Source: Argopecten irradians (Eukaryota; Mollusca; Bivalvia; Pectinida; Pectinidae). Taken from it: 64,000 nucleotides of DNA. This document shows, in pieces, positions 26,501-34,881 of this stretch. A program made the translations under genes and the position numbers. A model generated the notes under the pieces. That model was not told the DNA's origin. It made no database searches and worked only from the letters and a program-made list of their open reading frames with translations. The stretch is from assembly GCF_041381155.1 (NCBI RefSeq), contig NC_091138.1, forward strand, positions 34,465,604 to 34,529,603, written 5' to 3'. Position 1 is the first letter of the stretch, and each line of letters begins with the position of its first letter.

Positions 26501-26768
26501 AATCAATGCATTGCTTCAGCATATAACGTTATACTAGAGAACTTTGCCTGCCTGTTTTGCTCCAAGTGAAATAGATTAACACATCTTAGACCGGCACTAT
26601 TGTATGCACTGCATTCTCACAGAATAACGTCAATTTCCCAATATACGTCTCATTCGAATATGAGATTAATGACAATAGTTTAATTTTCTATGCATTCACA
26701 AGTGCATACATTAAAGATGAACTTCATATAAAAAGAAAAATCATAACAAACCATTCGTAGGTCGCCAT
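8518..26768 (-). CDS. VPS35L: VPS35L, retriever complex subunit (26 coding exons)
   Basis: VPS35L (C16orf62) is the large subunit of retriever (with VPS26C and VPS29), which recycles integrins and other cargo from endosomes. Exons in transcript order: 26752-26768, 24747-24837, 24035-24220, 23645-23792, 23027-23106, 22153-22281, 21670-21754, 21059-21136, 20555-20699, 20112-20205, 19481-19558, 18771-18940, 18225-18336, 17730-17846, 17370-17423, 16922-17065, 16466-16551, 16061-16141, 15438-15601, 13235-13312, 12674-12788, 10558-10697, 10062-10227, 9396-9514, 8946-9092, 8518-8616. About 973 aa, against about 963 in human. Recognisable blocks: '[10 protein letters not shown]' (exon 3), 'FEPW' (exon 4), '[12 protein letters not shown]' (exon 6), '[20 protein letters not shown]' (exon 7), '[17 protein letters not shown]' (exon 9), '[14 protein letters not shown]' (exon 10), '[14 protein letters not shown]' (exon 19), 'METRK'-like 'IETRK' (exon 20). 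Phases agree at every junction except exon 19/20, where one extra G breaks frame. Exon 1 codes only MATYE plus two bases; the ATG lies 243 bp from the MED9 ATG. Confidence 0.95.
9724..9905. mobile_element. SINE-like tRNA-derived heads
   Basis: On the minus strand 9780-9736 reads 'ggtgccagggtggctgagtg' followed by 'gttaagatggcag', a tRNA-like start with an A-box. On the plus strand 9816-9898 reads 'gggccttgtggtcaaatggt' and later 'gtcgggttctaacc', an A-box and a B-box at tRNA spacing. They look like two degenerate SINE heads facing away from each other in VPS35L intron 23. Neither folds into a plausible functional tRNA. Confidence 0.45.
11023..12716 (-). repeat. 77-bp minisatellite derived from the VPS35L exon 21 donor junction
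   Basis: Twenty-one tandem copies of a unit of about 77 bp precede (in plus coordinates) the real 3' end of exon 21, which is itself the 22nd copy. On the minus strand each unit holds about 42 nt matching the exon end (coding '[12 protein letters not shown]' in the real exon) and about 35 nt of the intron start ('gttagtagtagttatc'). Most copies keep the donor 'caag|gttagt'; the copies near 11352 and 12588 have the stronger 'gtaagt', and those near 11582, 12420 and 12501 have lost the GT. Each unit also has a pyrimidine-rich run and 'gggccag', so it resembles a 31-nt exon flanked by both splice sites. Since 77 is not a multiple of 3, all three minus frames stay open for long stretches; these frames are not genes. 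Confidence 0.93.
13397..13971. mobile_element. TTAA-target MITE, copy 1 (VPS35L intron 19)
   Basis: The termini 'agggacaattcagtct' and 'agactgaattgtccct' are inverse complements. TTAA precedes the left end. The right end reads TTTA, directly interrupted by another element, beyond which the A residues continue, so the original right TTAA is restored if the second element is removed. It is 575 bp, non-coding and piggyBac-like in target choice. A copy in opposite orientation lies at 59070-59638, and a truncated one at about 27700-27945. Confidence 0.85.
13975..15312. mobile_element. Non-autonomous element with ~145-bp inverted repeats and TA duplication
   Basis: The ends 'cagccctgctaccccaactg' and the inverse complement of '...ttggagtagcacggctg' match over about 145 bp, including 'gaacgacgcgtgtatataaa' in full. 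TA flanks both ends (13973-13974 and 15313-15314). CAG...CTG ends with a TA target suit a Tc1/mariner-type element. The interior (about 1 kb) has no transposase. It is inserted exactly in the right-hand TTAA of the MITE to its left, so it is the younger of the two. Confidence 0.85.
19873..20062. mobile_element. MITE copy, 'GTAAACCAACTTT' family (copy 3, diverged)
   Basis: Ends 'aaattggcttacagta' and contains 'gcgggcaattagaattggcg' and 'cgtgaaattagatcgctgtg', sharing the style and terminal motif of the copy at 21306-21530. Left end uncertain. Lies in VPS35L intron 10. Confidence 0.4.
21306..21530. mobile_element. MITE copy, 'TGTAAAC(C/A)AACTTTCTTT' termini (copy 2)
   Basis: Starts 'tgtaaacaaactttctttca' and ends 'gcgaaagaaagttggtttac' plus 'agta', which are inverse complements over about 25 bp. 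The interior shares 'aaattcgcaaaagtttatctc' with the copy at 7222. Non-coding, about 225 bp, in VPS35L intron 7. Confidence 0.75.
22781..22953 (-). mobile_element. tRNA-derived SINE
   Basis: On the minus strand from 22953: 'ggtgctgaatggttaag' is an A-box-like start and 'ggttgcgagttcgaatccc' (about 22891-22873) is a B-box, at tRNA spacing. The body follows with 'ggtactctgcctttcctcca' then 'ccaacaaaacctggca', a block seen widely in invertebrate SINEs. The tRNA-like part does not form a functional tRNA. Lies in VPS35L intron 5 in the sense direction. Confidence 0.8.
24974..25240. repeat. Direct repeat, copy A (VPS35L intron 1)
   Basis: Shares an aligned order of blocks with 25786-26062: 'ggggttacaaatactgttat', 'aaaaacagtttactgaaagc', 'agtttggcatcattctc', 'atttctgctgac', 'gccatcagttttaca'. 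The copies are clearly diverged. A perfect-armed palindrome lies between them. No coding content. Confidence 0.75.
25661..25774. repeat. Long palindrome with 38-bp arms
   Basis: The left arm 25661-25699 and right arm 25737-25774 are inverse complements (core 'gttagtatcttacaatacaa' then 'ggtttatttt') with one clear difference. The 37-bp spacer begins 'cgtgctcg' and ends 'tcgcacc', which may extend the stem. Such arms can extrude as a cruciform or form an RNA hairpin in the VPS35L intron 1 transcript. Probably a foldback MITE; no target duplication was found. Confidence 0.85.
25786..26062. repeat. Direct repeat, copy B (VPS35L intron 1)
   Basis: The second copy of the block at 24974-25240. The 350-bp plus-strand frame that begins near 26067 is intronic on the opposite strand of VPS35L and has no recognisable domain, so it is not called as a gene. 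Confidence 0.7.
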
Positions 26769-27011
26769 TTTGTACAAGTGTGTCACATGACTTACTTTTT
26801 CCTCCTCCTCATATTTTAAGTTTCGTATAAAATAGATTCTACATAATTTTACTACATTATATTACTACAAAATAACGTTTTGAATTATATAACATGTCGA
26901 TACGATATTTGTTGACGATAGATAGAATTCTAGTATTGCATTTCCTTACAGGAAAAAGATACGAAAATAAACACTCAAAAATACATTGTGATTCGCACTC
27001 GTTTGCGAACG
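26769..27011. promoter_or_regulatory. Bidirectional promoter between VPS35L and MED9
   Basis: Only 243 bp separate the two divergent start codons, so both 5' untranslated regions and the core promoters must lie here. Visible sites: an E-box 'gtcacatgac' at 26782-26791, 14 bp from the VPS35L ATG and one base off the CLEAR-type 'gtcacgtgac'; and 'tataaaa' at 26826-26832 facing MED9. The remainder is AT-rich, with a pyrimidine-rich run just after the E-box. That these sites act is inference. Confidence 0.7.
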
Positions 27012-30000
27012 ATGGCAGATCAAGCAGCTGAAAATGAACTGAGTTTCCTGGCATTAGTTTGCGACGTGCTGAAAAGGTAACAATAATCATATATTTACTA
27101 AATAATTTTCTGTAAGCTGCATTATTTCGTATGGCTGTTTACCCTATGCTTTGCAAATCCAGCATAAGAGCACCTGCTTTACAGACGCCACAATGGATGA
27201 AACATTTAATTAAGTGTATTTGAAATGATTTTAAATCACTTCGATTTATTTAGATATGTTTTACAATGAATTTAAGCTAATTAACAAGAAACTTAAATTT
27301 AATGATTAATTTTGGAAGTAATCGTTGTGGCGCTGTGGGGGATCTTTGCCTTATCTTGAAACTGCAGTCTAATGGTTAGTATGAAGCCCGCGTAGCTCAG
27401 TCGGTAGAGCATCAGACTTTTAATCTGAGGGTCTAGGGTTCGAGTCCCTACGTGGGCGGTTAATATTTTTCATTTTTTTCCCCAAATTTATTTTAAATTT
27501 AAACGTTTTGGTTAATAAATTAATGTGCACATTTTTTTTCATGGGATGATAATTTTATATATTTTTTCCATAAATAACTGATTACCTATAGCTTTGATAT
27601 TGTAAATTTAACTTTGTCAAATTAACATTATAAAATGAAAAATGTGATATACATGTACAAATTGTTTTCATTCAAAGTTACAAATATTAATCATTGATAA
27701 AAACTTTAACATATCACGGACTCAAACCAGTTACAGTGCATTAGATTGCTAGTTTTCGTGATATTAATGCCCACTTGCAGTCATGTTCAATCGCCATGAC
27801 ACAGTCCTTGTAATGCCTAACCCAGGAACCTCTTGCCTGTGTAGGAAAATTTTTGGTACAAATTGTTTTCATAAGGACTGTAGAAAATACATTAATGTCA
27901 TATTTAGCTTCGTGGTTTTGTAACGAATTAGCCTTACTGAAAACATTGAAAAAATTGACGGATTTTAACCTTCAAACTCAAATGTCACAGATATGCATTC
28001 TAATGGAAATTCTGAGAATTAGTTCAAGATATTTTTACTGCTGAATAAAACTACTTATCCAACTCCCCATCATTATCACGTTCAATTTTTAATTATTGAT
28101 TACCTAAAAAGTCCACCCTCCCCCTATTATCATTGGAACTTTCCAGGCCTAATTACCTGCAGTCAGAAACATGGACAGAAAGATGCATACATTTTAACAC
28201 AGTAGTATCGTCCAAATAGTGAAATGTCGAAAAAGAATTACAATCGCCAGAATTTACAGCAAGACTGAACAGCTTAAAACAACATAGCCTGTATGCCGAA
28301 CCATGACCCTTGCCTTTGTAGTACATTCAAATGTTACTTATTTCACAAGGCACCCCCTATTGTTAATTAGATGCAATACATAAACAAAGATATTGAGGTT
28401 ACACATACGATGGCGCTGATGGACATGCTGGTTGTACAACCTGACCCGGTCTCTGATGGTATTGTTCTGTTTTGTAATTTGAAGAGGACAAGACAAAAAT
28501 GGATATAGGATGGTCCATGCCGTCAGAAATATATTCCGTACTCAGCAGCGATACACAGACCCTTGACCGCATACAAGTTAGAAAGAAGAACGAAGGCATG
28601 TAGTTGAACTTGTTGTTTTGTGAAGAATCTCTCCCCGTCGAGTACTACAGGGGATAGATATGGAGAAATTCTGGTCTATAAGTGTTGAGGCTTTCCGTAC
28701 GGTTTGTGGAACTCATCTGGGTAGGATTCAAATTAAGAACATGCCAGGCAGATCACGAAAGCTTGACTTTCATTTAGTGCATTCAAGTTTTGGTTCGCCA
28801 TTTAGTAAGAAAACTTCTTGTCTATAAATAATTTTTGATATCAACTCCTAGTGGTTATACATATTTACACTATCATTTGTATTCAGACCGACCCTCATCG
28901 CCCATCAAAAACTCTTCTAGCGTGTCTAGATTCCACTTCAAAAGAGTTTGAGTTGACCTTTCAAATATCCTACATGGGCCACGATTAATTACGGGGTGTA
29001 CATCATTGCTAGTAAATTCATAGGTCATTTTGACAGACAATTAAACACATTTATGTTTAATATTTTAGAAATATTTACAGTTGATATATTCTGTACTTAA
29101 AACTTCAATGATCGGTAACACTCTACGTAACTTAGTATGAATCCAATCAACAAAAAATTAATCCCTGTTTCTCACTTTCCTTAAATCCCTTAATTGAAGT
29201 ATGATAAGTGTTCTCCTGAATTATGAATCCTCGTGTTAATATCAATTCGTTTCTGTTAATTTCTCCATTCTTGCGGAACTTCACTGAATTTGTTTACGCT
29301 ATTTGTACCATGTTTTTGGTAAAAACTAAATCTTTTCTTAAAAAAATAATCAAACCCCTGGCCACCAAATATCAAAAGTCAAAGCATCTCACATAGGTCT
29401 TCGGAACACTGTATCAGGTATTCTCAATTTGATTTTGTCTCCAATGATAAAATGTTAATGAGAAAGCGTATGTCAAGCTCATTTATTTTAGTACAATAGT
29501 GTAATATAATCATTGTAATGCAAGATTTATAATTTCAATGATACTACAAGCCTTATTCTCTACACTTCATACACAGCATAATGACAACCCAAGATATTTC
29601 TTAAAGAATAAACTACTTATCCAACTCCCCTCTAAACCTGAATCCTTTATCAGAGGTTAACTGGAGGTCAGTAGGTCAATTGTTAATTATTGATTACCTA
29701 ATACCTACCGGTATACTGAAGTCTACTTGTTATCAGTGTGGCCCCTCCCCCTACTATCATTTAAGGTTACACTAGGATTAAGCCTAATTACCAGTAATTT
29801 ATCCTTATCAGCATCCAACTCAAATACATGGACAGAAAGATGCATACATTTTATCACAATAACAGCACAAAAGTTTGTCCAAATAGATTCAGGATACAAC
29901 ACTAACATAGCTTCTTTTTGGTTTTTTTTCCAGTATCGAAAAAGAATCACACGATGTGTCCCAGAAGATGACAGATTTGAAGAGTCAACTACAGCGGGCT

Positions 30001-30147
30001 AGAGAATGTGTTGAAAAAATGCCAGGAATTCAATACAGCAAGACTGAACAGCTAAAACAGATTGATGTACTTCGCAACCAACTAGCTGTTAAAACCGAGT
30101 TACTTCAGAAATACAAACACATGCAGACATTTGATTTGTCTCAGTAA
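27012..30147 (+). CDS. MED9: MED9, Mediator subunit 9 (two exons)
   Basis: Exons 27012-27076 and 29934-30147; the junction (codon AG|T) keeps frame and both splice sites are canonical (gtaaca; tttccag). The 92-aa product starts 'MADQAAENELSFLALVCDVL'. Exon 2 forms a coiled coil with the signature 'MPGIQYSKTEQ', then 'QLAVKTELLQKYK', matching 'MPGI', '.LR.Q...K.ELLQKYK' of vertebrate MED9. It lacks the proline-rich N terminus of the vertebrate protein (about 146 aa in human), so it is just the Med9 domain. MED9 sits in the middle module of Mediator and links regulators to RNA polymerase II. It is transcribed away from VPS35L, and GEMIN6 follows after 196 bp. Its intron holds a tRNA-Lys, a MITE remnant and decayed copies of its own exon 2 and of GEMIN6. 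Confidence 0.92.
27386..27458 (+). tRNA. tRNA-Lys (anticodon TTT)
   Basis: 73 nt that fold completely: acceptor stem GCCCGCG/CGTGGGC with one G-T pair, D stem GCTC/GAGC, anticodon stem TCAGA/TCTGA with loop CTTTTAA (anticodon TTT at 27419-27421), T stem TAGGG/CCCTA with loop TTCGAGT, discriminator G. No intron. A and B boxes are intact and a T run follows within about 10 bp as a Pol III stop. It lies in the MED9 intron on the same strand. CCA is not encoded, as expected for a eukaryote. Confidence 0.97.
27700..27945 (+). mobile_element. Truncated copy of the TTAA MITE
   Basis: In the MED9 intron, blocks such as 'atcgccatgacacagtcctt', 'ctaacccaggaacctcttgc' and 'gtggttttgtaacgaattagcct' line up in order with the interior and right part of the element at 59070-59638. 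The right-hand terminus 'gaattgtccct' is missing, so this is a relic. Confidence 0.55.
28222..28284 (+). pseudogene. MED9 exon 2 remnant
   Basis: 'aatgtcgaaaaagaatta' followed by 'cagaatttacagcaagact' and 'gaacagcttaaaaca' corresponds to the start and middle of MED9 exon 2, with most of the coiled-coil coding part between them deleted and the acceptor AG gone. It cannot act as an exon of MED9. Part of the decayed duplicate block. Confidence 0.8.
28340..28768 (+). pseudogene. GEMIN6 pseudogene
   Basis: Long stretches follow the GEMIN6 coding sequence: 'gatgcaatacataaacaaag', 'gacccggtctctgatggtat', 'atgccgtcagaaatat', 'gtgaagaatctc', 'gtactacaggggata', 'gggtaggattca', 'aagaacatgcca' and 'gatcacgaaagc'. 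Many small insertions and deletions break the frame throughout and the N-terminal codons are scrambled. The level of base changes suggests an old duplication, not a sequencing artefact. The functional gene is at 30344-30880. Confidence 0.88.
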
Positions 30148-30343
30148 AAAGATTCAGATCAAGGATATTTATCCTACAGACTAACTCAGCTGACAGGATT
30201 CATTAATTGTTCCATGAGAGATAATTGTATATCTTTCATCCAATTAGTGTTATTAGTAGTTTTCTTTTATTTTGATAACATTTTGTGTATTTTGATAGTA
30301 TTTTGTATATTTTTGATACAAGGAGATTTACTTGAACATTCAA

Positions 30344-30880
30344 ATGTCGGACATTAAAAATTGTGATGTGCAGAAGCACCCCATATTTCACAAAGATCCG
30401 GAGCAATGGATGCAATACATAAACAAAGAGGTATTGGTTGTCACAGACGATGGCTCTGAATGGACAGGCTGGGTGTACACCATTGACCCGGTCTCGGATA
30501 GTATTGTTCTGTTTGTATTTGAAGAGGACGAGACCAAAATGGAGATAGTGATGGGCCATGCCGTCAGAAATATTTCCGTTCTCAACAGCGAGACACAGAC
30601 CCACAAAGCTAAGTTTGACCAGCTTTTCAAAACAAGAGAACAGCAAAGTTTCTCTGAGGAGGAGCTAGAAAGACGAAGGCATGTTTTGAAATTGTGGTTT
30701 GTGAAGAATCTCCTCCCCGTGAGTACTACAGGGGATAATGGAGAAATTCTGTCTATATCTGATGCGGTGTATATAGAGGCGCCGTACGGACCTGACAACT
30801 GTCGTAGTACTAACGAAATCATCCTGGGTAGGATTCAGGGACTCATTAAGAACATGCCAGCAGATCACGAAAGCTGGTGA
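30344..30880 (+). CDS. GEMIN6: GEMIN6, SMN-complex protein (single exon)
   Basis: An intact 178-aa frame. Residues about 15-90 form the Sm-like fold: 'DPEQWMQYINKEVLV', 'GWVYTIDPVSDSIVLF', 'MGHAVRNI', matching human GEMIN6 ('LEWQDYIYKEVRV', 'GWVLTTDPVSANIVL', 'IMGHAVQ'). The C-terminal part carries 'PYGPDNCRSTNEIILGRIQ', near-identical to human 'PYGPENCSSSNEIILSRVQ'. GEMIN6 pairs with GEMIN7 within the SMN complex, which loads Sm rings on spliceosomal snRNAs. The ATG at 30344 is chosen because the in-frame codons upstream begin with TTG, not ATG. The whole frame lies in one exon. It starts 196 bp after MED9 on the same strand and ends 523 bp from the RAD54B stop codon on the other strand. Confidence 0.95.
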   Translation: MSDIKNCDVQKHPIFHKDPEQWMQYINKEVLVVTDDGSEWTGWVYTIDPVSDSIVLFVFEEDETKMEIVMGHAVRNISVLNSETQTHKAKFDQLFKTREQQSFSEEELERRRHVLKLWFVKNLLPVSTTGDNGEILSISDAVYIEAPYGPDNCRSTNEIILGRIQGLIKNMPADHESW

Positions 30881-30934
30881 CTTTCATTTAGTCATTCATT
30901 TTTGTCATCACATTTTGTAAAAGTGTACTTTAGC

Positions 30935-30940
30935 AATAAA
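30935..30940 (+). terminator. Poly(A) signal of GEMIN6
   Basis: AATAAA 55 nt past the GEMIN6 stop. It is the first such hexamer downstream of either MED9 or GEMIN6; the 196 bp between those genes has neither AATAAA nor ATTAAA. Confidence 0.7.
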
Positions 30941-31277
30941 ATGTTGAGTATCTGGTTGTAGTATTTGGTCCTTTATTTATACATATATATCTGACCTATC
31001 TGGATAATATAATTTAAAATATTCATACCGACCTCATGACCCCAAAAACTCTTTGTATGAATATTAATAATCCTTTGATAATCATTGTGGTTAGATCAAT
31101 TCATCACTAGTATCAATTAGTAATCTGAGTTTCTTTCAAATGTTGAATTGACCTTTCAAATATTCCTACATGGGCTGATAAATTTCGGATTACTATACAT
31201 TATTAGCTTGTAAATCATTGCTAGTAATTCCATAGATGTCATTTTGACAGACAAATTAAACACATGTTTGTTTAATA

Positions 31278-31283
31278 TTTATT
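31278..31283 (-). terminator. Poly(A) signal of RAD54B
   Basis: AATAAA on the minus strand, 120 nt after the RAD54B stop codon at 31403-31405. It keeps the two convergent transcripts apart by about 340 bp if both signals are used. Confidence 0.5.
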
Positions 31284-31402
31284 GATAATATTTTACAGTT
31301 GTTACATTCTGTTAAATAGCTGAACACTGTCTTTAGAACTCAAGAAATTCAAGCAGCAAACTCTGAAAGACATCGGTAACACTCTACGTATCTATAGCGA
31401 CA

Positions 31403-34400
31403 TCAAGTCTTCGTCTCGTGCCAAAATATGAAGGAAACATCCTCAGACACACCTTCTAGGAACCAATCCTACAAAAAATTAATCCACATTTTATATAAAT
31501 AAGTTCTGTCTTAAACTTTAATCATCTATAGTTTCTCACTTTCTCTATCTTTTAGAAATCCTTAATGGAAGTATGTTAATTTCTCTGTAATTATGAAGGT
31601 TCATTGAATTCTATTTTAAACAATTTTAAAGTAAATATTATATCCTCTTTTATTTTAGATTTTTAAAACAATTATCATTAACAGAACTTTTTAATACTGA
31701 ATCGGCCTTAAATTCGTGTCTGTTAATTTCTCCCATTATTGCGGAACTTCACTGAATTTTGTTAACACTATTTTGTACCATTTTACAAGGAAATACTATC
31801 TTGTCTCTTATAAATTTCTATTTTAAATTCATCGCTAACAGTACTTACTGGATTAGCCTTGCTGCTGTTACCTCGAAGGTGTTTCCATTCCATTAACTCG
31901 TCCATACCAAGGTTTCGTTTAGCAGCCTGACAATGAAAGAAAAATGCCAACAATTTACTAAATGAATCAATATTTGATAAAAGTGACGAGTAAAAAATTA
32001 TACGAAATGTGCTGAATACTATGTAATTTTGAAATCAACATATCAAACAAAAACCTAGAAGTCACATGATATCATTATACCTTTTTGATGCCCCCAGCCC
32101 CTAGCTGACAAGGCCTGACACTAGAGGGAGCTGTGGTTGCGGTAGGGACACCTACAGAATCTGGCCTGTCCTGACAGTCGCAGCACAGGAGTTCATGAGT
32201 GTCACACAGGGTATTGACATTCAAAGAAAAAAGATCCTGCAACGAAATGTAACTCGATGAATAAACTATTTAATAAATAGCATAACAGATTAATATCCTA
32301 AATAACAATCTGTTTATAGTGATCCAAATTGAAATTTTGTATTTCACACTTAATTGGCTGACTGATCAAGCTTCAATAATGTAACAAATCCAGACTGTTC
32401 AGAATAATGATATAGACATAAGATTTTGCTAGCTTGATGTACTATACCTTTAAATCTTCCCTAGAAAATTGCACATCACTTTTGCCAGCCTTTGATTCCA
32501 TAACTGCTCCACTGAGGCCCTGCTTTGTGATCTGTCGCTGGTAGATTTTCTCTTCTATAGAACCCTGTAATGTGGCAATATTTAACTTATTATGTTTTTA
32601 TTGCAATAAAAAATTATCCTAGATGTATATAAAGACTACTGAAAAAATCAAATTCTACACATAATTACATATAGATGTACCTTTCAAAATTAGTAATAAG
32701 TTCAACTTTCTGTGGTGTAAGGGGAGATAATTGATATACCTCACTTACAAGGTTGTGTCCCTTTGACCAAATCACATTTATTGTTTACCCTCTCAATGTT
32801 TAAGATTGTCTCCCCTTCGTCCAGTACATATATTTTCTGTACCCTTTTCATGAACATATTGTATTGCACATCAATGGACTTTTTAAGGATTTTTTTAAAG
32901 TACAATTTAAAATCCAATGAAATAATGACTTCCAACACAATCTGTTTTGCTAAGAGTTGAAGCATCAATGTAAAACTGCATTGATCTACTAACAGTGGTC
33001 AGTAGTCGGTAGATGTGAACTTGCTTGGCTTGTCCATCACGCCACACTCGTGCCATAGCCTGCAAAACACAAAAATATCTGATAAGAAACATTTCCATTA
33101 ATTTTCAATCAATCTAGTAAATGATATTCTGTTCATTTCCATACCTTTAGTGATTGCATTGAAGATTAATTATAATTCATGATATTTTTCAGTTTTGATA
33201 TCAATATATCAAAATACATGTACACCAAATTCCTGAAACATATGATTCTATAACTATAGATCATGATTTATATACACACAATGAGATATTACAAAACAGT
33301 TATGAAGTTGATATAATTATAATTGCATGTACGTGTATCCATATGTCCATTTTTAAACCATAGGGAGAAAAGTCAGGCAAAATGTGGAGAAATATCTCGA
33401 ATGAAAAAAGGAAACTAAATTGTATATCCACGACAGACCTGTAAATCGTTAGCGGGGTTCCAGTCTATATCGTATAGTACCAATCTGGAGGCTCCTATCA
33501 GATTCAGACCAACACCTCCCGCCTTGGAACTCAGCAGAAATATAACTGTCAAAGATGACATTATGATATTCAGATAAAGATTATGATATTCATATAAAGA
33601 TTTAATAATTCAACTTTAAATTAGAATTGAAACCAAAACAAACATCTTCAAAGCCACAAAGGTTATCTACTTTATCAACAATTAGCTGTGGCTCCGATTT
33701 ATCAAAAGAAAAAGCACAGACTTAGGTCAAAAACTTTTATATGTAACTTAAGCAAAATATTTATTTTGTTTTGAGAAATTGGGGCCAAATCCAGCAATCA
33801 TATACATTGTACATTTTATGCTTTATATGATATATGAAATTTCATCAAAAGCTAATATTATATTATTGTGATATCTGGTTAAAAGTAGAGTGCAATTTCA
33901 GGCATTAACATGACCATATTCTGGTAACAGATTACAAAAGCTAAACATCTTACATCAACAATATGGATGCATTTTATGCTGCCTTACTGGTTTAATATAG
34001 TACTAAGAAAACCTTAAATAATAAAAACAGAAACCAGTAAGACATTCTCTGATTAGACATTTCATCAATCCTCTTTAGCAACAATGGTCTGAATTTTTTA
34101 CGGGAGGATTCTATATGTTCTATATTGGCTTTTTTGGGTTTGAGTTTATGTTAGGAACTGGTGATGCATTTGTCTGTCTTACATTCTTTAGAAAATTTGT
34201 TGTTAAACTTAGTGACAAGTTCCTGACGTCGATTTGTGGGTGTCTGGCCATCAAGTCTGAGGTAACCATACCGTTTCTGGTCACAAAACTTCTGTAACAT
34301 GTCCAGAGTCTGTCGGCGGAAAACACACAAAAATTAGTACTTAAACTTTCAATCAATGAATATCATAAGCTCCATATATCATCTGCTATTATTTTCAATC

Positions 34401-34866
34401 ATTGTCAATGATACATTATTACGCTTGATCTTAAGTTACAAGTGAATACAACATTTTCAACATGTTAAAACATAACGTTTTCATTTGATGTTAAATAGAC
34501 TTCATGGTCAAGTGTGCAAAATTCATTTGAACATATAACTTCTTATATAGAGATCAATCTCTTTATTCCCTTTATTCAGTGATAATAAATTATTAAATTT
34601 TATTCTCTTTATTCAGGGATAATAAATTATTCAATTTTTACTATCTAACCCCTTAACCCATGAAGACATATTTGAATTCTTCTAATTCAAAGGTTTGAAC
34701 AATTCATAATGAAATTTTAGGGGAGGATGGGTTAAATTGTGATGGTTTCTGTACCTTTGTATGGTTTGACACCAGAACTACTTTCTCTGTCGGACATTGT
34801 AAGATGAAGGTCGGCTAATATACCAGCTAGTACTTGAAGTTTCCCTGAGAATTTCTCAAGGTTTTC
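31403..34866 (-). CDS. RAD54B: RAD54B, SNF2-family recombination translocase (C-terminal 8 exons)
   Basis: RAD54B is a SWI2/SNF2 dsDNA translocase that acts with RAD51/DMC1 in homologous recombination. Exons in transcript order: 34755-34866, 34183-34309, 33439-33545, 32994-33059, 32448-32564, 32081-32236, 31849-31926, 31403-31468; about 275 aa. Visible: '[15 protein letters not shown]' and '[11 protein letters not shown]' (exon 1 here), '[17 protein letters not shown]' (motif IV/V area), '[20 protein letters not shown]', '[10 protein letters not shown]', '[10 protein letters not shown]' (motif VI arginines present), '[20 protein letters not shown]', and a C terminus ending '[13 protein letters not shown]'. 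'KQGLSGAV' and 'DGQTP' favour RAD54B over RAD54L. Phases agree at all junctions. The most 5' exon carries one extra base between 'TMSD' and 'EKVV', and its 5' border is uncertain (34866 or 34868). The N-terminal region and motifs I-III are not found upstream in the window. Confidence 0.9.
34653..34736. mobile_element. ~90-bp miniature inverted-repeat element, copy 2
   Basis: Ends 'ttaacccatgaag' and 'aggatgggttaa' are inverse complements, and the centre 'ttcttctaattcaa' matches the copies at 8304 and 46467. It lies in the RAD54B intron between 34309 and 34755, 20 bp from the donor of the upstream exon. Confidence 0.6.
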
Positions 34867-34881
34867 CTCTTCAAGGAATAG

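Larger units (their letters stand above)
28042..29340 (+). repeat. Decayed tandem copy of the MED9 exon 2-GEMIN6-RAD54B 3' end block
   Basis: Anchors occur in the same order here and in the functional block 29605-31795: 'actacttatccaactcccc' (28049/29610), 'atggacagaaagatgcatac' (28171/29829), MED9 exon 2 remnants, GEMIN6 remnants, 'ggtaacactctacgta' (29115/31374), 'acaaaaaattaat' after it, and 'ttgcggaacttcactgaatt'. The copy is about 1.3 kb against 2.2 kb, so it has lost internal pieces. It lies in the MED9 intron in the same orientation: a head-to-tail segmental duplication whose upstream copy has died. Confidence 0.88.

Noticed and set aside
30388-30822. 144-codon minus-strand frame
   Set aside because: Antisense shadow of the GEMIN6 coding sequence.
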